IMG/VR virus record: IMGVR_UViG_3300012954_000029
Coordinates: 1 to 35,249 of that record
DNA length: 35,249 bases
Source of the DNA: a virus
Direction: 5' to 3' (one strand)
In this document: positions 1-4,814 of the stretch, piece after piece
Position numbering within the stretch: position 1 is the stretch's first letter
Layout: each line of letters starts with the position of its first letter
Program-made: the position numbers and the translations under genes
The notes under the pieces: model-generated
Seen by the model: the letters and a program-made list of their open reading frames with translations, nothing else
Databases searched by the model: none
Told to the model about the DNA's origin: nothing

Positions 1-81
1 ACCCAACCATATCTTAGTGCATTCATCCCAGGCAGCCGATAGGATAGGGTACTGCCGCATAAGTGTTTCAGTATCAGCCAT
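1..81 (-). CDS. Phage hypothetical protein, N-terminal fragment (3' end outside window)
   Basis: The first 27 codons of a leftward gene are visible, beginning MADTETLMRQYPILSAAWDE, and the frame runs open off the left edge. The start codon overlaps the end of the upstream gene by 8 bases, the same tight packing as the rest of this cluster. An AGGAG ribosome site lies at 94-98, a somewhat long 12 bases upstream. I do not recognise a function. The fragment has no motif beyond a probable amphipathic helix. Confidence 0.6.
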   Translation of the reverse strand, partial: MADTETLMRQYPILSAAWDECTKIWLG

Positions 82-427
82 TGTAACAATAGTCTCCTGT
101 GTTATAGTTTCTAATCCTCTGTAGCATAACGTGTACTTCACCGAAGTCAAGCCACCCGTGAACGTCAACACAGCCAAGGTCTTTATTGATCTGTGTGTCA
201 TAAATGATATTGCTGGTGATCTCTGGGTCTGTACCATGAGGATACTTTAGAATCGCCAACTCAAAATACCCTGCATGACCACCATAGCTACCATCATGAC
301 AGACGACACTAGCTCCAAGTCCGTTGCTGAAATAGTAGCGTTTAACATATCGACCTTCCTTATTGTGAACGTCTGCCAGGAATCGTACCTCATTTAGTCT
401 CAGTGTGTTTACTTTAGTTCTGGGCAT
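74..427 (-). CDS. Conserved phage protein of unknown function (117 aa)
   Basis: The start chosen is the ATG at 427, not the longer open frame to 463. A strong Shine-Dalgarno sequence (GAGGAGG) sits about 6 bases upstream of it, and the alternative start has none. The 117-residue product has no signal peptide or membrane segment. Its middle part (YYFSNGLGASVVCHDGSYGG) followed by FELAIL resembles a widespread family of small phage proteins of unknown role; this is from memory, not a search. It starts inside the end of the 44-residue gene upstream and overlaps the next gene by 8 bases, so the three are probably translated from one message. No function can be assigned. Confidence 0.8.
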   Translation of the reverse strand: MPRTKVNTLRLNEVRFLADVHNKEGRYVKRYYFSNGLGASVVCHDGSYGGHAGYFELAILKYPHGTDPEITSNIIYDTQINKDLGCVDVHGWLDFGEVHVMLQRIRNYNTGDYCYNG

Positions 428-548
428 TTGCGTCCTCCTCAAATATAGGGTCACCGTACTCATCGACTGCTATACCATCCCTCATGAATACATCACCATT
501 CTGTATTCCCTCGACAATCATTTCCATTTTTTCTTGCTCTGTAAACAT
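414..548 (-). CDS. Small acidic phage protein (44 aa)
   Basis: This 44-residue frame begins MFTEQEKMEMIVEGIQNGDV and ends EEDANAQN. It has an AAGGAG ribosome site about 6 bases before the ATG. Its last 14 bases overlap the start of the next leftward gene, and that gene's ribosome site (GAGGAGG) lies within this coding sequence, which suggests translational coupling. The protein is strongly acidic, with no cysteine cluster or membrane segment. The function is unknown. Confidence rests on the ribosome site and the gene packing, not on homology. Confidence 0.6.
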   Translation of the reverse strand: MFTEQEKMEMIVEGIQNGDVFMRDGIAVDEYGDPIFEEDANAQN

Positions 549-557
549 CTTGACTCC

Positions 558-650
558 TTAACAAATTGGTGTGTAGCTATAGAACACCGACACAACAATA
601 ACACAACATACGATAACAATCAACAACAATTCTTGATCTGACTCTTTCAT
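558..650 (-). CDS. Single-pass membrane micropeptide (30 aa)
   Basis: A very short frame starts at 650 with a near-perfect AGGAGG ribosome site four bases upstream and stops at 558, just before the ribosome site of the 44-residue gene. The product has a charged N-terminus (MKESDQE), then an unbroken hydrophobic run at residues 8-24 (LLLIVIVCCVIVVSVFY) and a short polar tail. That is a typical single transmembrane helix with N-terminal charges and two adjacent cysteines. Candidate roles are a membrane-acting small protein, such as a lysis accessory or superinfection exclusion factor. Nothing in the sequence separates these. It fits exactly between two well-supported genes in the same direction. 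Confidence 0.6.
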   Translation of the reverse strand: MKESDQELLLIVIVCCVIVVSVFYSYTPIC

Positions 651-659
651 GATGCCTCC

Positions 660-1100
660 TTATCGGCTTGCCTTTAGTATACCTTCTACCTTACGCTTGT
701 CAACCATTTTCTCCAGACGGTTACGGATGATGCAACCCCTGACGTTGGCCTGACGCCATGCCTTTACGATTGCTGTGAGCCTGACAATCTCCGACTGCCT
801 GACGTTGGCAAGTGTTTCTAAGAAGTCTGTTCTAGCCTGCATGATTTCGGCATAGTCACCGAATCCATCGACACTAGGACGGATTGTCAATTCGACTACG
901 GTATTTTGTTTGCGATTATTGCACACGCCGCACAGGGCTTGCAGATTGTCGAGACTTGTTTCGCCACCCTTCGACTCTGGCACAATGTGGTCGGCTTGCA
1001 GGGCGTCACGGTCACCGATACCACATGCACGGCAACGGCCATTGTCACGGTCGATCACTTGCAGTCGCAGACTTGCAGGAATTGGTTTTTTGCGTCTCAT
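660..1100 (-). CDS. HNH endonuclease
   Basis: This 146-residue protein carries a complete HNH nuclease domain in its N-terminal half. A zinc-knuckle pair C23/C26 (CRAC) is followed by the DH of DHIVPESKGG (D37, H38), the central asparagine N52, and a second pair C57/C60 (CGVC). HNH enzymes of this type make metal-dependent nicks or breaks in DNA. The C-terminal half (about residues 70-146) is helical and basic, with no recognisable domain, and may give DNA specificity. It sits in a leftward cluster of small genes away from the packaging genes, so a homing or host-DNA-directed role is as likely as a packaging role. The ribosome site is weak (AGGA, about 11 bases upstream). Confidence 0.9.
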   Translation of the reverse strand: MRRKKPIPASLRLQVIDRDNGRCRACGIGDRDALQADHIVPESKGGETSLDNLQALCGVCNNRKQNTVVELTIRPSVDGFGDYAEIMQARTDFLETLANVRQSEIVRLTAIVKAWRQANVRGCIIRNRLEKMVDKRKVEGILKASR

Positions 1101-1170
1101 AATGTGGTGTCCTAAGTGGTGGTGAATAATCCGAGTCTAATATAATTATCGACAGATCGCAAGGGGAGCA
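1101..1170 (-). other. Short gap between zinc-ribbon and HNH genes
   Basis: This 70-bp AT-rich gap separates two leftward genes. It contains a possible 19-codon frame that starts at 1171, overlapping the zinc-ribbon stop codon (TAATG), but no convincing ribosome site supports it. I see no clear terminator or promoter. Confidence 0.4.
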
Positions 1171-1350
1171 TTAGCCCGCCCCGTAAAAATCCAGACTAGC
1201 CTGAAAATGTACCGACTCCGAATCCTCATAATCGGTACGATCTTCGATAACCTCACAATGTTCGTAGCATGTGGGGCAAATATCGGCATCGGAGTGAACC
1301 GAAGCACCACAGCAGTCAGAACTGTAAACGATTTCAAAATTGTTACTCAT
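1171..1350 (-). CDS. Small zinc-ribbon protein (59 aa)
   Basis: Reading leftward from 1350, this 59-residue frame has an AAGGAA ribosome site about 8 bases upstream. Cysteines C13-C14, C25, C28 and C32 lie in the pattern DCCGAS then ICPTC-YEHC, the usual layout of a compact phage zinc ribbon. The C-terminal half is acidic (YEDSESVHFQ). Such proteins can bind nucleic acid or host proteins, but the role here is unknown. It is the first gene downstream of the sigma-54-type promoter at 1403-1419 and probably leads the leftward operon. The other minus-strand frame in this stretch (1146-1337) lacks the cysteine pattern and a ribosome site. Confidence 0.75.
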   Translation of the reverse strand: MSNNFEIVYSSDCCGASVHSDADICPTCYEHCEVIEDRTDYEDSESVHFQASLDFYGAG

Positions 1351-1402
1351 AATTGTAATTCCTTAAAGGGTTAAAAAGTTTTCTTTATTGGTAATATATA
1401 TA

Positions 1403-1419
1403 TGCAAGTAGCGTGCCAA
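1403..1419 (-). promoter_or_regulatory. Sigma-54 (RpoN) type -24/-12 promoter
   Basis: On the minus strand the sequence reads TTGGCACG, four bases, TTGCA, which matches the consensus YTGGCACG-N4-TTGCW at every defined position. The expected transcription start is near 1392, giving a leader of about 42 bases before the zinc-ribbon gene at 1350. Sigma-54 promoters need an enhancer-binding protein upstream, and the TGCA-TTT-TGCA repeats at 1481-1526 lie roughly 90-135 bp upstream, a normal distance. A weaker overlapping sigma-70 reading (TTGGCA, 17 bases, TATTAC) cannot be excluded. No gene in the window encodes sigma-54 or an enhancer-binding protein. Confidence 0.65.
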
Positions 1420-1480
1420 AACTAAAAAACTTTTTTATACTTATTTTATAGGTATATTGTGATTCTCATTTTAAGACATG

Positions 1481-1526
1481 ATTTGCATTTTGCAAATAGT
1501 GTAGCATTTTGCATTGCATTTTGCAA
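1481..1526. repeat. Three TGCATTTTGCA-type palindromic repeats
   Basis: The motif GCATTTTGC occurs three times, at 1485-1493, 1504-1512 and 1516-1524. The first copy extends to a 17-bp near-palindrome ATTTGCA-TTT-TGCAAAT (1481-1497) and the third to TTGCATTTTGCAA (1514-1526). Dyad symmetry points to a dimeric DNA-binding protein. Their distance upstream of the sigma-54-type promoter fits an enhancer (upstream activating) site, but an operator or origin iteron would look the same. Confidence 0.55.
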
Positions 1527-1584
1527 CACACCCCATATCGTGTATCATTTTGAGAATGGGTGGGGTTTTTTCATTTTGCTTTCG

Positions 1585-1607
1585 TTATTGAGATTCAGTC
1601 TCAATAA
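1585..1607. repeat. 9-bp perfect inverted repeat (hairpin)
   Basis: TTATTGAGA (1585-1593) and TCTCAATAA (1599-1607) form a perfect 9-bp stem with a 5-base loop. No T-run follows it on either strand, so it is not a standard intrinsic terminator. It could be an operator, for example for the HTH protein encoded just to the right, or an RNA structure in that gene's 3' region. Confidence 0.45.
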
Positions 1608-1664
1608 GCGGGGGTGGTATAGACACAATCCGACCCCCTATATTAAATTAACCGTTTTATATAA

Positions 1665-1868
1665 TTAGTTAATAGTATCCTTCTTCTTGGGTCTTCCTTT
1701 CTTTTTAATCACTTGCATCTTTCGTCTCTGTTGTCTTATCATATCCGACGTTATTTTCTCTCCACTAATTTCCCCCATCCTTATAGCTATTTCTTTATCA
1801 CTAGAAGTCCCGCAATTATCCCTAATGAATTCCTTCTCTGCATTACTCCATCTCTTATAGTTAGCCAT
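1665..1868 (-). CDS. Small HTH DNA-binding protein, probable regulator (67 aa)
   Basis: The 67-residue protein begins MANYKRWSNAEKEFIRDN. It continues with a helix-turn-helix-like segment (residues about 6-45, SDKEIAIRMGEISG), then a very basic tail (KKKGRPKKKDTIN) with an AT-hook-like GRPKKK core. The opening WSNAEKEFIRDN matches the style of SANT/Myb-like or GcrA-like HTH domains and closely resembles the N-terminus of the small terminase in this window (LDEEEYIRDN). A ribosome site AAGGA lies about 11 bases upstream. It is transcribed divergently from the sigma-like factor operon, a classic position for a regulator of both directions. The exact target is unknown. Confidence 0.75.
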   Translation of the reverse strand: MANYKRWSNAEKEFIRDNCGTSSDKEIAIRMGEISGEKITSDMIRQQRRKMQVIKKKGRPKKKDTIN

Positions 1869-1883
1869 TTTAGTAGATCCTTA

Positions 1884-1914
1884 TTGACAAATGTGTATAT
1901 CTTAATACTATAAT
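1884..1914 (+). promoter_or_regulatory. Sigma-70-like promoter for the packaging operon
   Basis: A perfect -35 hexamer TTGACA (1884-1889) is followed after 19 bases by a perfect -10 hexamer TATAAT (1909-1914). The spacer is two bases longer than ideal. It precedes the 50-residue gene at 1947 and the sigma-like factor, so host polymerase could start this operon before phage factors take over. It overlaps a GTGTAT motif at 1893-1898. Confidence 0.6.
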
Positions 1915-1925
1915 ACTAGATACAC
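1893..1925. promoter_or_regulatory. Divergent GTGTAT...ATACAC pair between opposing genes
   Basis: GTGTAT at 1893-1898 on the plus strand faces the gene at 1947, and the same hexamer on the minus strand (1925-1920) faces the HTH gene at 1868. Each is about 48-51 bases before its start codon. The two form a 6-bp inverted repeat with a 21-base centre. This hexamer recurs in the other large gaps before structural operons and is a candidate phage promoter element; alternatively it is an operator. Confidence 0.45.
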
Positions 1926-1946
1926 CGTTTTTTGCAAGGAGCAAAA

Positions 1947-2099
1947 ATGAGTAAACCAATTGACTCTACATTAAATGTAAAAGCTTGTGCCAGTTTGGAT
2001 GTTTCAGATGACCTGGAAAAATCTCAAGGAAAGTGCATCAACGAGCTACTAGATGAACAAAAAGAAGATCAGGAAGAAGAAAAACACACTACCGAATAA
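1947..2099 (+). CDS. Small acidic protein (50 aa) leading the packaging operon
   Basis: The 50-residue frame starts at an ATG preceded by AAGGAG with a 5-base spacer. It reads MSKPIDSTLNVKACASLDVS and ends in a highly charged Glu/Lys/Gln tail (DEQKEDQEEEKHTTE). No domain is recognised. The last 47 bases are shared with the start of the sigma-like factor gene in another frame. Its position directly behind the promoter suggests an early regulatory or accessory role, possibly linked to the sigma factor by translational coupling, but this is inference. Confidence 0.6.
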   Translation: MSKPIDSTLNVKACASLDVSDDLEKSQGKCINELLDEQKEDQEEEKHTTE

Positions 2100-2700
2100 T
2101 GTAAGCGAAACAGAATTTTTAGAAGTATTAGACAATATAAGCAGACGACTAGGTAATAAATTTAAATTTGGATATCATACTTTTGAAGATATGAAACAAC
2201 AAGCCGCTATATTTGCTATAGAAGGCTTAAAACGCTACGACTCCAGCAGACCATTAGAAAACTTCTTATGGACGCATGTAAGAAACAGATTATTTAATTA
2301 TAAAAGAGATCATTATCAGAGACCAGATGTTCCCTGCAATACCTGTCCTTTTTTCGATCAACATTGTAAAAAAAGCCAGAGCATGTGTACAGAGTTTAGT
2401 AATAGAAACGATTGTGAACTTTACAACACATGGTACATAAGGAACAATGCCAAGAAAAACATAATGAAACCTGTGGACATAGAGAACACTCCTAGTCATA
2501 GTAAATCCTTAGATGTAGAAGATATAGTTGACAATACTGAGGTTTTAAATATAATAGATATTAAAATGCCTACCCAATATCGTGACCTATATTTAAAATT
2601 ACGACATGGAGATAAAATTACCAAAAACGACCAGAAGAAAGTTATTAGTATAATCCAAACTATCCTAACACAACACTACGAAAATGAACAAGATACCTAA
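2053..2700 (+). CDS. Phage RNA polymerase sigma-like factor with Cys cluster
   Basis: This 215-residue protein has a sigma-70 region-2-like core at about residues 42-90: HTFEDMKQQAAIFAIEGL, then KRYDSSRPLENFLWTHVR and a basic RNRLFNYKRDH. This parallels the 'DLvQEG...FD...F..Y....IR' pattern of region 2, which binds the core enzyme and the -10 element. It is followed by four cysteines (C95, C98, C105, C112), probably a zinc site, a feature I recall in phage-encoded sigma factors of this type. The C-terminal part is helical and may stand in for region 4. Late-acting phage sigma factors such as T4 gp55 switch host polymerase to virion genes. The start lies inside the upstream 50-residue gene; no in-frame ATG lies between 2053 and residue 47. 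Confidence 0.75.
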   Translation: MNKKKIRKKKNTLPNNVSETEFLEVLDNISRRLGNKFKFGYHTFEDMKQQAAIFAIEGLKRYDSSRPLENFLWTHVRNRLFNYKRDHYQRPDVPCNTCPFFDQHCKKSQSMCTEFSNRNDCELYNTWYIRNNAKKNIMKPVDIENTPSHSKSLDVEDIVDNTEVLNIIDIKMPTQYRDLYLKLRHGDKITKNDQKKVISIIQTILTQHYENEQDT

Positions 2701-3490
2701 GAAGCGTGGACAGCTATCTCTAGATGAAGAAGAGTATATAAGAGATAATTTTAATAAATTAGATATTAAACAAATTGCCACCCACTTAAACCGTACTCCT
2801 GCACCAATCAAAAGATATATATCTGAATCTAAATTGGAGTATATGAATGATCCTGAAGGCTATGACACCCTTAAAAATAAACTACACAGTAAAAGCTTTT
2901 GGAATGAAATAACCAGACAATTTGATGCTGAAAGCGGAGAATTAGAATATTTTGAAAATACATGGATTAATTTAGTAAAACAATTTCGTGAGGACGTACT
3001 TCCTGCAGAAGAATTACAAATTAAACAGTTTATCACTATTGACATTTTAATCAATCGTTCAATGAAAGAACGTAAAAGACATATAGCAGATACAGAGAAG
3101 CTACAGAAGCAAGTAGACTTTGAATACAGCTTGGCAGAAGAAGATAGGGACACGGCGAAACTTACTAATTTAGAAACTCAATTAAGTTTTGCAAGAAATA
3201 GTATTAGCTCCTATACGAACGAGTATACCAAACTTTTAAATGAACAGCAGAAGATTAGCAAAGATTTAAAAGCGACCCGTGAACAGCGTATCAAACGTAT
3301 TGAAGACGGTAAATCATCGTGGGTAGGCCTTATCAGAATGTTGGAAGACGAAGAGATAAGAGAAAAAGAAGGTAGGCAGATGGAAATATTAAACATGGCT
3401 ACGAAAAAAAGCAGAGAAAAATTAACAGAATACCACACTTATGCAAATGATATTGTAGATAAACCCTTTTTAACACCAGATGATGTATAG
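2684..3490 (+). CDS. terS: Probable terminase small subunit
   Basis: The 268-residue protein starts with a basic segment and a helix-turn-helix (residues about 10-50: LSLDEEEYIRDNFNKLDIKQ, then IATHLNRTPAPIKRYI). This suits the DNA-recognition domain of a small terminase subunit. A long, highly charged central region (about 110-215), rich in Lys/Glu/Gln, is predicted coiled coil and would make the oligomeric ring. It lies four genes upstream of the large terminase on the same strand and overlaps the sigma-factor gene by 17 bases and the HNH gene by 11. Small terminases are poorly conserved, so the call rests on architecture and position. A DNA-binding regulator is the main alternative. Confidence 0.65.
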   Translation: MNKIPKKRGQLSLDEEEYIRDNFNKLDIKQIATHLNRTPAPIKRYISESKLEYMNDPEGYDTLKNKLHSKSFWNEITRQFDAESGELEYFENTWINLVKQFREDVLPAEELQIKQFITIDILINRSMKERKRHIADTEKLQKQVDFEYSLAEEDRDTAKLTNLETQLSFARNSISSYTNEYTKLLNEQQKISKDLKATREQRIKRIEDGKSSWVGLIRMLEDEEIREKEGRQMEILNMATKKSREKLTEYHTYANDIVDKPFLTPDDV

Positions 3491-3749
3491 AAATTATAAA
3501 GATCCACAATATAAACAATGGAGAAAACAGGTCAAAAAATTAGACAATCATACATGTCAGTGGCCAGGATGTAATATGAAGAAACAATTACAAGTACATC
3601 ATATAAAAAGGTGGAGTGATTTTCCAGGGTTACGTTTTCATCCCAATAACGGTATAACATTATGCAGAAAACATCATTCGTTTATTAAGGATAACGAAGA
3701 TGCGTATGCAGAAACTTTTTTTAAAATAGTTAGTAATAGGAGAAGATGA
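3480..3749 (+). CDS. HNH endonuclease in packaging cassette
   Basis: This compact 89-residue HNH protein has C26 and C31, the HH pair (H40, H41) of LQVHHIKRW, N57 of NNGITLC, C62, and the H65-H66 pair of RKHHSF. This is the layout of small phage HNH enzymes encoded beside terminases, such as HK97 gp74. Those cooperate with the large terminase in cutting DNA during packaging. It overlaps the end of the small terminase gene and shares an ATGA junction with the next gene, so it belongs to the packaging operon. Two adjacent ATGs (3480 and 3483) are possible starts and neither has a clear ribosome site, so translational coupling is likely. Confidence 0.88.
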   Translation: MMYRNYKDPQYKQWRKQVKKLDNHTCQWPGCNMKKQLQVHHIKRWSDFPGLRFHPNNGITLCRKHHSFIKDNEDAYAETFFKIVSNRRR

Positions 3750-4369
3750 TGCTTAATATGAAACAGCCATATATATGCAAGTTAAAAAATGCAGTAACAT
3801 TACATAGATACAGGAATATTAAGGTTCATCCAGTTACTAAAAAAGAGCTGATTGTCGAACCTGCTACCTTTCATTTAGATGAATTAGCTGTATTTTTTCA
3901 AGATTATGAACAAGGCAAAATAGTTTTTGCTATTATAAAAGAGGTAGACACTCCTATTTTATTGTACAAAGAAGACGATTATGTTAAGTGGAAAGCAGAT
4001 GGAGGCACACTAGAAGGATTGCAACAGAGATTTGAAGAAGTGCTTGGTAAACATCCAGAATTATTTTTACAAGCACATATGCCACGCACTTTAGATAGTG
4101 ATCCTCATGGTCCAGGAACCATTCTTTCAGGCATGTTAGAAGCTGTAGGAATTAAGAGTTCTCCTACGTGTAGTTGTAAAAAACGCGCCGTTCGAATGAA
4201 TGTTGAAGGAAACGATTGGTGTGAAAACAACATGGAAGAAATATTAACTTGGTTATCAGAAGAAGCATCAAAAAGAAAACTACCTTTTGTAAAGCCTGTT
4301 GCAAAGTTAATTGTCAAAAGAGCAATCAAAAAGTCCCGTAGATTATTAAAGAAATATGGATCAACTTAA
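3746..4369 (+). CDS. Conserved phage protein with C-terminal Cys/Trp domain, function unknown
   Basis: This 207-residue protein has two parts. Residues 1-120 are a mixed segment with no recognised fold. Residues about 122-200 form a distinctive domain: GPGTILSGMLEAVGI, then TCSCKKRA (C142, C144), a DWCENN segment (C159), and a helical, strongly basic end (KRAIKKSRRLLKKY). I recall similar 'CSC...WCE' domains in phage and planctomycete proteins, without a known function. The cysteines could bind metal. AGGAG at 3738-3742 is too close (3 bases) to the ATG at 3746 and better placed (6 bases) for the ATG at 3749, so M2 may be the true start. It sits between nuclease genes in the packaging operon. 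Confidence 0.75.
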   Translation: MMLNMKQPYICKLKNAVTLHRYRNIKVHPVTKKELIVEPATFHLDELAVFFQDYEQGKIVFAIIKEVDTPILLYKEDDYVKWKADGGTLEGLQQRFEEVLGKHPELFLQAHMPRTLDSDPHGPGTILSGMLEAVGIKSSPTCSCKKRAVRMNVEGNDWCENNMEEILTWLSEEASKRKLPFVKPVAKLIVKRAIKKSRRLLKKYGST

Positions 4370-4814
4370 GATTATCATAGATACTAGGGAACAAAAACCT
4401 TGGGAGTTTCCTGGTCACACCACAGCGGTACAAAAGCTAGACACAGGAGATTATTCTGTAGAGGGTCTAGAAGATATACTTTGTATTGAAAGGAAGCAGA
4501 ACACATCAGAGTTTGCCAAAAACATTGTGGAGAAAAGGTATGACGATTGGACAGAGAGAATGTCGAAGTTTAAATATAAGTTTCTTTTGTTAGAATTTTC
4601 TCTATCAGACGTTTATCTGTTTCCTAAAAACTCTGGGATCCCAAAACATATGCTGAACAAAACAAGAATAAGTCCTAAGTTTTTAATTAAGAAACTTATA
4701 GAGTTATCTATATTACATGATATTCATGTGCTGTTTTGTGAATCCTCCTATACAGCATCTAAGTTTGCTGAAACAATCATGTATAAGGTTTATTCGAATG
4801 AACGAAAACAATAA
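4356..4814 (+). CDS. ERCC4/XPF-type nuclease
   Basis: The 152-residue protein is almost entirely an ERCC4-type nuclease domain. The N-terminal IIDTREQKPW (D9, R11, E12) is followed by LDTGDYS (D29, D32) and IERKQ (E45, R46, K47), the standard acidic and basic active-site set of the XPF/Mus81 family (GDxnERKxxxD). These metal-dependent enzymes cut branched or flapped DNA. There is no helicase or helix-hairpin-helix domain, so it is a stand-alone nuclease. It overlaps the preceding gene by 14 bases and the large terminase gene by 17. The location suggests it clears branches from replicating DNA before packaging, the job done by endonuclease VII in T4. That role is inferred. Confidence 0.85.
   Translation: MDQLKIIIDTREQKPWEFPGHTTAVQKLDTGDYSVEGLEDILCIERKQNTSEFAKNIVEKRYDDWTERMSKFKYKFLLLEFSLSDVYLFPKNSGIPKHMLNKTRISPKFLIKKLIELSILHDIHVLFCESSYTASKFAETIMYKVYSNERKQ

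Larger units (their letters stand above)
1351..1664. other. Non-coding control-like region with repeats and hairpins
   Basis: This 314-bp region between two leftward genes holds no credible coding frame. It contains the sigma-54 promoter, the triple TGCA-TTT-TGCA repeat, a 7-bp inverted pair (ATTCTCA 1462-1468 with TGAGAAT 1551-1557) bracketing that repeat, a hairpin at 1585-1607, and a GGGGGT (1610-1615)/ACCCCC (1633-1638) pair. A plus-strand ACCCCA...TGGGGT pair followed by six T residues near 1561-1571 could be a weak terminator. The density of symmetric elements suggests a regulatory region, possibly also an origin. No DnaA-box series is evident. Confidence 0.55.

Noticed and set aside
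405-641. 78-codon plus-strand frame
   Set aside because: It is antisense to three packed minus-strand genes with good ribosome sites.
884-1125. Three overlapping plus-strand frames over the HNH gene
   Set aside because: They mirror the minus-strand HNH gene, which has full catalytic motifs. They have no ribosome sites and low-complexity Arg/His/Cys composition.
1112-1171. 19-codon minus-strand frame overlapping the zinc-ribbon stop codon
   Set aside because: Too short, no convincing ribosome site and no motif.
1146-1337. 63-codon minus-strand frame
   Set aside because: It overlaps the zinc-ribbon gene in another frame, without a ribosome site or recognisable pattern.
1481-1526. CRISPR-like or tandem repeat array
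   Set aside because: Units are short palindromes with spacing of 19 and 12 bases and no unique spacers of regular length.
1351-1664. tRNA or structured ncRNA gene
   Set aside because: Hairpins exist but no cloverleaf or CCA-like end, and no conserved RNA family pattern could be recognised.
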